From positions 1,116,001 to 1,180,000 of the forward strand of contig NZ_WNZW01000001.1 of assembly GCF_009725165.1 (NCBI RefSeq): DNA of 64,000 bases, read 5' to 3'. Shown here in pieces: positions 58,963 to 64,000 of this stretch. The position numbers were made by a program, and so were the translations under genes. Source of the stretch: Paenibacillus woosongensis. GTDB taxonomy: Bacteria; Bacillota; Bacilli; Paenibacillales; Paenibacillaceae. The notes beneath the pieces were generated by a model, which worked only from the letters and a program-made list of their open reading frames with translations, was not told the DNA's origin and did no database searches. The first letter of the stretch is position 1. Every line of letters begins with the position of its first letter.

Positions 58963-59880
58963 ATGGACAAAGTTGAGAGACTGATATCGATCATCATGAT
59001 ACTGCTTAAAAAAGAGGTTGTTTCAACAAAAGAATTCACCCAATTATTCCATGTATCCAAAAGAACGATTCTTCGCGATATGGAAACGCTGAGTCTAGCC
59101 AATATCCCGATTTATTCTGTCCATGGAGTGAATGGCGGCTACGGTATTATGGAAGAATACAAGGTTGATAAACGTCTATTAAACAACTCCGATTTGGAAA
59201 ATATTTTGACTGCACTTGGCGGATTGGAACAAATTCTCATTAGCGAAGAAGTGGAAATGACGATAAAAAAAATAGAAGCAATGGTTAGCCCATTGCCACT
59301 GAATCGTTCCATTCAACTGTCATTTTATAATTGGGAAGGTCGATCCGAAATTCTTGAAACCTTAAAGACATGTCAAGAATCCATTTTGAAGAGAAGGCTC
59401 GTTTCATTTGATTATATCGATAAGAATGGTATCGTGACGAATAGAATGGTGGAGCCCTATGAGCTTCATTTCAGCGAAATGAGCTGGTACTTGAAAGGAT
59501 TCTGTTTACATCGTCAGGGATACCGAACGTTTAAGTTATCCCGGATCGATCATTTTATGATGGATGAAAGAACGTTTCACACTAGAGGTGATTGGTCAGA
59601 ACAAAAACGCGAATCAAGCTATCAGCCTCAACTCGTCGCGATTAAGGCCTTGATATCCCCTAGCATTAAAGATCAATTCATTGAAAGGTACGGTCGGAAG
59701 TGTATTGACAACTATAGTTCTGAATTTCTTCTAGCAACTATTCATGTCCCTCAAAACACGACGGGATTTCAATTTTTAGCAAGTTTCGGTACGAATTTAA
59801 GGATCATCGAGCCCAGAACATATGTTGAAGACTTTCGAAATTATTTAGATAAAATGATGAATCAATACAACGAACGATAG
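58963..59880 (+). CDS. YafY-type transcriptional regulator (HTH + WYL)
   Basis: 305 residues. N-terminal HTH_11 (FTQLFHVSKRTILRDMETLS), then a WYL domain with SFDYIDKNGIVTNRMVEPYEL and SWYLKGFCLHRQGYRTFKLSRID. WYL regulators respond to small ligands and often repress a divergent detoxification gene. It is divergent from the VOC/YdeI pair, 98 bp apart. Its last 36 bp overlap the convergent DoxX gene. Confidence 0.9.
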   Translation: MDKVERLISIIMILLKKEVVSTKEFTQLFHVSKRTILRDMETLSLANIPIYSVHGVNGGYGIMEEYKVDKRLLNNSDLENILTALGGLEQILISEEVEMTIKKIEAMVSPLPLNRSIQLSFYNWEGRSEILETLKTCQESILKRRLVSFDYIDKNGIVTNRMVEPYELHFSEMSWYLKGFCLHRQGYRTFKLSRIDHFMMDERTFHTRGDWSEQKRESSYQPQLVAIKALISPSIKDQFIERYGRKCIDNYSSEFLLATIHVPQNTTGFQFLASFGTNLRIIEPRTYVEDFRNYLDKMMNQYNER

Positions 59881-60204
59881 AATGGTTAAGAAAATAATCA
59901 TTACTGTATCTTTAAAAGAATCCTTAACGCGAATATGTGAAAGAATGCCGCCTACACCAGTAATAGCGAATATAAGCGCACCTGCCGTTGCAAATGTTGA
60001 GGCCCAATATCCAACAATTAAAAGTGCTGCCCCTGCTAATTCAACAATCCCTGTTACAAATCGAAACCATTGGGGCAATCTCAAATGATTAAATGCTTCC
60101 ACATGCATTTTGCTACCCGTAACTTTTCCAAATCCTGCAAATAGAAACATGACTGCAAGGATTCCTTGAAAAATATAAGTTAATATTTCCACGACACGTC
60201 TCAC
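59845..60204 (-). CDS. DoxX-family membrane protein
   Basis: 119 residues, four hydrophobic segments, with FAGFGKVTGSK near the start and GAALLIVGYW and GALIFAITGVGGILSH inside. DoxX-like proteins of this size are common partners of redox enzymes. It follows the flavin-dependent oxidoreductase gene by 29 bp. GTG 60204 is used, but a GTG four codons later has similar claims. Its 3' end overlaps the WYL regulator gene on the other strand by 36 bp. Confidence 0.85.
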   Translation of the reverse strand: MRRVVEILTYIFQGILAVMFLFAGFGKVTGSKMHVEAFNHLRLPQWFRFVTGIVELAGAALLIVGYWASTFATAGALIFAITGVGGILSHIRVKDSFKDTVMIIFLTILSFVVLIHHFI

Positions 60205-60233
60205 TTCCTTCTTCTATTTCATGTTACTGTACG

Positions 60234-61277
60234 TTACTTAGATAAAGCCCTGCGTACCATTGGTGCTACTTTATTCGCTAGTAGATCCATTGCTTTTTCT
60301 ACCCGAGATAATGGCTGACCACCCAGATCGAATTGTCCCATGAAGCGTGAATGACCGAATAGCTCATGCTGATGCAGGATTTTCTCTGCTAATTCTTCTG
60401 CACTACCGACTGCCAATATTTGTCCTGCTGCTCTCTGAGGCATCAATTCCTCTTCCGTCGTACGAAAGTGTTGACCACGCTTCTTTAAAAAGTATCCGAA
60501 ATATTGATTATAGTGCGAAACAAATTCGGTAATCGCTTGTTCTCCAGTTTGCGCAATATACGAATGCCCCGTCACTGAAACCCTTAGCTTGCTTAAATCA
60601 TGACCTGCTTCTCTTGCAGCTTGCCAATAAAGGTCTACTAATGGCTTGCTGGATTCTGGACGACCGCTTAGCAAGGCAAGTGCCATATTTACTCCGAGTC
60701 TTCCTGCACGAACGGCACTTGCAGGTGTGCCTCCCACCCCAATCCAAAGGGGAAGTTTCTTCTGAACGGGTCGGGGTGCTATTTGTGCATTTTGAAGAGA
60801 AGAACGAAATTTCCCTTGCCAGCTAACCACTTCCTGTTCTTGCAATTTCATAAACAGATGCAGCTTTTCATCAAACAATTCATCATAGTCATCTAGACTT
60901 TCTCCAAAGAGAGAGAATGATTCTAAAAATGCCCCACGTCCTACAATAATTTCAGTTCGTCCGTTAGATAATAAATCAAGCGTTGCGAAATCTTCGTAGA
61001 CACGTACTGGATCCGCTGTGCTAATAACGGATAGGGTACTGGTTAGTTTAATATTTTTAGTTTCGCGTGCAATTGCTGCGAGCAGCATGGCATAAGAAGA
61101 TGTTACAAAATCCAGACGATGATGTTCGCCTACACCAAATATATCGAGGCCTGCTTCATCCGCCATTTTTGCCATTTGAATAATTGCTTCGACTCTGGAT
61201 TGTGCGTTAGGGCTATTTCCACTTGCATCAGGTATTCGTTCTCCTAATGAATATACTCCGAATTCAAATTCGGCCAT
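60234..61277 (-). CDS. LLM-class flavin-dependent oxidoreductase
   Basis: 347 residues of the bacterial luciferase-like superfamily, TIM barrel. EAGLDIFGVGEHHR and LPLWIGVGGTPASAVRAG, VGRGAFLESF and TGHSYIAQT fit FMN-dependent monooxygenases of unassigned substrate. AGGAGG lies before the ATG. It is divergent from a TetR-type regulator (196 bp apart) and upstream of DoxX, so the three probably form one inducible unit. Confidence 0.9.
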   Translation of the reverse strand: MAEFEFGVYSLGERIPDASGNSPNAQSRVEAIIQMAKMADEAGLDIFGVGEHHRLDFVTSSYAMLLAAIARETKNIKLTSTLSVISTADPVRVYEDFATLDLLSNGRTEIIVGRGAFLESFSLFGESLDDYDELFDEKLHLFMKLQEQEVVSWQGKFRSSLQNAQIAPRPVQKKLPLWIGVGGTPASAVRAGRLGVNMALALLSGRPESSKPLVDLYWQAAREAGHDLSKLRVSVTGHSYIAQTGEQAITEFVSHYNQYFGYFLKKRGQHFRTTEEELMPQRAAGQILAVGSAEELAEKILHQHELFGHSRFMGQFDLGGQPLSRVEKAMDLLANKVAPMVRRALSK

Positions 61278-61472
61278 TATCTTACCTCCTAGTTAATTTT
61301 AAATAATGTGCTTCCGATTCATGATTTTTCCCACCTAACAACTTTCGCTTATGCAACACTTGTAGTAAAATCAATATAACAACTTGAATAACTACAAGCA
61401 ATCGACAGTATTCCAGATCTATCGCTTAACCAACATAATGGTAAAAATGTCTAAAAAGCAGGTGGGAATGTT

Positions 61473-62024
61473 ATGGAAAAACAAATCGACCCCCGTATTC
61501 TTCGCACTCGTAAGCTCATTATGGACGCATTTATTGAGTTAACTAAGAAAAAAGATTTTAATGACATCACAATCGGGAATATTACATCTGCCGCAACGGT
61601 TAACCGCGCAACATTTTATAATCATTTTATTGACAAATATGACTTGCTTGAAAAAGTGTTAAGTGAAAGCGTGATGAGAGAAGTCCTTCAAGAAGTAAGT
61701 ATGCATGAGGTCATTAACGAAGAGACGATAACGTCGATTTTTATCTCGATTATTAAGTTTCACACATCGGTTGGTAACCAGTGTCAGCGAAGTTATGAAG
61801 CTTTTACACCCCAAATAGAAACGATCTTTAAAAAGGAACTCCAAGCCTTTTTTTCTGAGTGGGCGCAAAGACAATGGTCTAACCAAAATCGATTAGAAAT
61901 CGAGACTTTTGCGGTGATGTTAAGCTGGTCACTTTATGGGGCTGCAATGTATTGGATGCAAAATCGCACGACAAATCCAGAAGATTACGTAAAGCAAATA
62001 TTGCATAACATAAAACTAGATTAA
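61473..62024 (+). CDS. TetR/AcrR-family regulator
   Basis: 183 residues. N-terminal HTH: RTRKLIMDAFIELTKKKDFN then ITIGNITSAATVNRATFYNHF, the classic TetR pattern. The C-terminal part is a variable ligand-binding domain. A ribosome site (AGGTGGG) lies about 7 bp before the ATG. It is divergent from the LLM oxidoreductase and DoxX genes, which it likely represses. A strong terminator follows. Confidence 0.9.
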   Translation: MEKQIDPRILRTRKLIMDAFIELTKKKDFNDITIGNITSAATVNRATFYNHFIDKYDLLEKVLSESVMREVLQEVSMHEVINEETITSIFISIIKFHTSVGNQCQRSYEAFTPQIETIFKKELQAFFSEWAQRQWSNQNRLEIETFAVMLSWSLYGAAMYWMQNRTTNPEDYVKQILHNIKLD

Positions 62025-62342
62025 TGTGGATGAAGAAACATCCATAGCTTAATGCTAGGTCGGTATACGATAATCCCTACAGACTAAAAGCCCTGACCGT
62101 GATTGTCAGGGCTTTAGCCTTTATTAGAACCGTAAGTGATGCATTATTTACGACAGTTGCTGGTGCCTTTCAATTCAAACCACATCGGGTCACCCGAGGG
62201 GACGCCTTTACTTTATATTGTTCAGGCAGGTACTGCTTGAGAAGCAACCACCTTTAACTGGCAGATTAATTCAATAGAGAGTCTAGCATCTCTTCTGAAA
62301 TTAGGTTAATATTGGGAGAATTACTTATAAGGAGAGATGCGG
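62025..62342. other. Gap between TetR and HAD genes
   Basis: 318 bp holding the terminator of the TetR gene (62087-62115) and the HAD leader. I see no other structure beyond the ribosome site AAGGAG before the HAD start. Confidence 0.4.
62087..62115 (+). terminator. Terminator of the TetR gene
   Basis: AAAGCCCTGAC and GTCAGGGCTTT form a perfect 11-bp stem with a 7-nt loop, but only a mixed tail follows. Confidence 0.75.
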
Positions 62343-63137
62343 ATGTCGGATATACAGGCGATTGTATTAGACTTGGACGGAACATTGCTCGGAAGTGACA
62401 AATCCATATCAACTAGAAATTATCAGACTGTTAAAAAATGTTATGATTCTGGGATTCATATTATTGTTGCCACGGCGCGACCGCCTAGAGCTGCTGATCA
62501 ATTTGTAAAGGATTTACCTTTTATAGACTACTTGGTTTATTACAATGGTGCTCTAACAATATGCAAGTCTAAGCAAATTCAGCGGCACATTAGTATCCGT
62601 ATGGAGATTAGCCAACAGCTCAACAATTTCATCGAGTTACACGCACCTCAATCGATAATTAACTACGAGGTCAATGACTCATGCTATACGTGTACACCAA
62701 TTCCTGACTCGCAACTAAGTCATTTCGGTATCCGTTCAAATGATCCTAAACCCCTGGTTGTTGATAAGGGTTTTATTAGTTCACTATCCCCAACCAAAAT
62801 ATTGGTTCATGGTTACAGCACATGGATGGATATTATCGAGCAATTCGGTGATCATGTGAACGTAATTGCAACTGATGGAGGAGTATTGGTTCAAATCATG
62901 CAAAAATCAGTCTCAAAAGAAGAAGCCGTTCAATGGGTGCTTGATGATATCGGGGTGAAGTCAGAAAATGTAATGGTATTCGGGGATGACTTTAACGATT
63001 TAGGACTATTCCATAAGTGCGCATTTCCGATTGCTATGGAGAACGCGATAATTGAGCTGAAAAACTGTGCAAAACACATTACCAAATCAAATGATCATGA
63101 TGGTGTTGCTGCTGCTCTTGAGAAATTTCTGCTGTGA
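62343..63137 (+). CDS. Cof-type HAD-IIB phosphatase
   Basis: 264 residues. HAD motifs: IVLDLDGTLLGSD (nucleophile Asp and acid/base Asp), IVATARPPR, then SKEEAVQWVLDDIGV and FGDDFNDLGLF. Cof-type enzymes dephosphorylate sugar phosphates, flavin or pyridoxal phosphates. ATG 62343 has AAGGAG 8 bp upstream; an ATG six bases earlier is too close. It is convergent with the small membrane protein gene, one base apart at the stops. Confidence 0.9.
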   Translation: MSDIQAIVLDLDGTLLGSDKSISTRNYQTVKKCYDSGIHIIVATARPPRAADQFVKDLPFIDYLVYYNGALTICKSKQIQRHISIRMEISQQLNNFIELHAPQSIINYEVNDSCYTCTPIPDSQLSHFGIRSNDPKPLVVDKGFISSLSPTKILVHGYSTWMDIIEQFGDHVNVIATDGGVLVQIMQKSVSKEEAVQWVLDDIGVKSENVMVFGDDFNDLGLFHKCAFPIAMENAIIELKNCAKHITKSNDHDGVAAALEKFLL

Positions 63138-63138
63138 A

Positions 63139-63414
63139 TCACAAGCTGCTAGGAGACGTGTGATAAAATCTCTTGCAGGAATTTAGAGCATTGGACACTA
63201 ACCCGCCGCTAATGTCAAATGCTAGGATGAACGCAATAATAGTTTGCCAACTGTTCCAGCCCATAAACGGCCAAATCTGAATTAGCAGAAATATAGGAAT
63301 GACAAAAGCCGAAGCAAGGCCTAGTATCTTCACGGCTGGATAGGTCCCTGTCCCTGACGAAAAGTCGGGCTTTCCTTTGTAATTCCATTCTATTCGAATT
63401 GGTTTTTTTCCCAT
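63139..63414 (-). CDS. Small membrane protein, possibly truncated
   Basis: 91 residues with two hydrophobic segments (about 28-46 and 55-70). The N-terminus IEWNYKGKPDFSSGTGTYPAV and the end KRFYHTSP do not match a family I can name. The stop follows directly before the HAD gene's stop on the other strand, and the frame closes soon after FYH, so a longer protein may have been cut. No close ribosome site was confirmed. Function is unknown. Confidence 0.5.
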   Translation of the reverse strand: MGKKPIRIEWNYKGKPDFSSGTGTYPAVKILGLASAFVIPIFLLIQIWPFMGWNSWQTIIAFILAFDISGGLVSNALNSCKRFYHTSPSSL

Positions 63415-63489
63415 AGCTTCTACTCCCTCAAATCAGAGATCAATAGATGAGTATTTATTATCTTAATAAAAATTCTTTCCTATGCTGAG

Positions 63490-63999
63490 TTATTTCAGTA
63501 TCCTCAAAAATTCGATCCATGGGCCGACATCTTGATTGTATCTTTTAGCCATGATCCGCAGAATTTGCGACATATGCGTAAGATCATGGACAACCCAGGT
63601 TGATAGTAATTCTCTTATTTTAACTGTGCCAAATTGAGGATGATTCCCCTTCAACTCCAGTTGCTCCTCCGTATGGACTAATGCTTGTAACCGGTTTAAG
63701 TTTTGCATTCTGAGTTTCTGAAATTCCGACAATTTATTATCCAAAGACGATTCTGATTCTCTAGTTAAATGGGCGTACCTGTCAAATGGCGGAAACGATA
63801 CAGCAGCCCCTTGTCGAATGATCAATTCAAGTCTTGGTATCCAGTTGTATTTCTCACCTTCAATGAGGTGTCCGATAACCTGAATGGGAGTCCAAGTTTC
63901 CTCGCCTTCATTGGTATGCAACCAATTGTCTGACAATCCGGCTAAAAGACTAGTCAACGTACCTGGGGTACTTTTTAAAACTTGAATCGCTTCATTCAT
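63490..63999 (-). CDS. DinB-family protein
   Basis: 169 residues, four-helix DinB/YfiT fold. WTPIQVIGHLIEGEKYNW and LSTWVVHDLTHMSQILR carry the three histidines expected for a metal site (HLIEGE, HDLTH). Likely a thiol transferase-type or stress protein; the substrate is unknown. The start ATG is at 63999, at the window edge, so a longer start beyond it cannot be excluded. Confidence 0.85.
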   Translation of the reverse strand: MNEAIQVLKSTPGTLTSLLAGLSDNWLHTNEGEETWTPIQVIGHLIEGEKYNWIPRLELIIRQGAAVSFPPFDRYAHLTRESESSLDNKLSEFQKLRMQNLNRLQALVHTEEQLELKGNHPQFGTVKIRELLSTWVVHDLTHMSQILRIMAKRYNQDVGPWIEFLRILK

Positions 64000-64000
64000 G

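Overview
This 64 kb window looks like chromosome of an endospore-forming, low-to-mid GC Firmicute, most likely a Paenibacillus or close relative. The signs are strong AGGAGG-type ribosome binding sites with frequent TTG and GTG starts, a YesM/YesN two-component pair, a YheC/YheD-type ATP-grasp spore protein, a Spo0E-like peptide, a DUF4317 protein, a GH11 xylanase with a CcpA site, and many carbohydrate genes. I see no rRNA, tRNA, phage, intact insertion sequence or CRISPR array. The species assignment is inference from gene content, not from a marker gene.

Layout. 0-2.5 kb: 5' part of an alpha/beta hydrolase, an array of four 27-bp palindromic units, and a membrane diguanylate cyclase. 2.5-14.6 kb: a cell-surface glycan locus on the minus strand (LysR regulator, a domain-swapped membrane GH3, a soluble GH3, a GtrA-like flippase, a family 2 glycosyltransferase, a second soluble GH3), with UDP-galactopyranose mutase (glf) divergent from the LysR gene. 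14.7-27.5 kb: a seven-gene sugar or polyol uptake and catabolism operon (ribose-type ABC importer, Gfo/Idh/MocA oxidoreductase, two TIM-barrel isomerases, a zinc alcohol dehydrogenase), then a YesN regulator plus solute-binding lipoprotein transcribed away from a YesM kinase. 27.7-41 kb: aminotransferase, guanine deaminase, a serine beta-lactamase-fold hydrolase, an ATP-grasp protein, a three-gene cassette pairing L-2,3-diaminopropionate enzymes (SbnA-like and SbnB-like) with a PaaK-like adenylating enzyme, DUF4317, a cupin, and a nucleoside transporter. 41-49 kb: a secretion-rich region with a Spo0E-like peptide, a sulfatase-modifying-factor-like lipoprotein lacking the usual cysteine, xylanase, an acetyltransferase, three related small secreted proteins and an isolated 601-residue flagellin lying between two near-identical 162-bp direct repeats. 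49-64 kb: UvrA-like ABC protein, Dus, NhaC antiporter, a membrane sensor-like protein, and small stress or detoxification clusters, each with a divergent regulator (LysR, YafY/WYL, TetR).

How genes work together. The GH3/GtrA/GT2/glf block reads as synthesis, flipping and trimming of a surface glycan. The ABC operon imports a carbohydrate whose oxidation (MocA-type, MDR) and isomerisation are encoded alongside; the kinase, regulator and binding protein next to it are plausible sensors. The diaminopropionate cassette has no siderophore or NRPS genes within the window, so its product is unknown. It is the best candidate here for an undescribed small pathway. The second candidate is the flagellin and secreted-protein block bounded by direct repeats.
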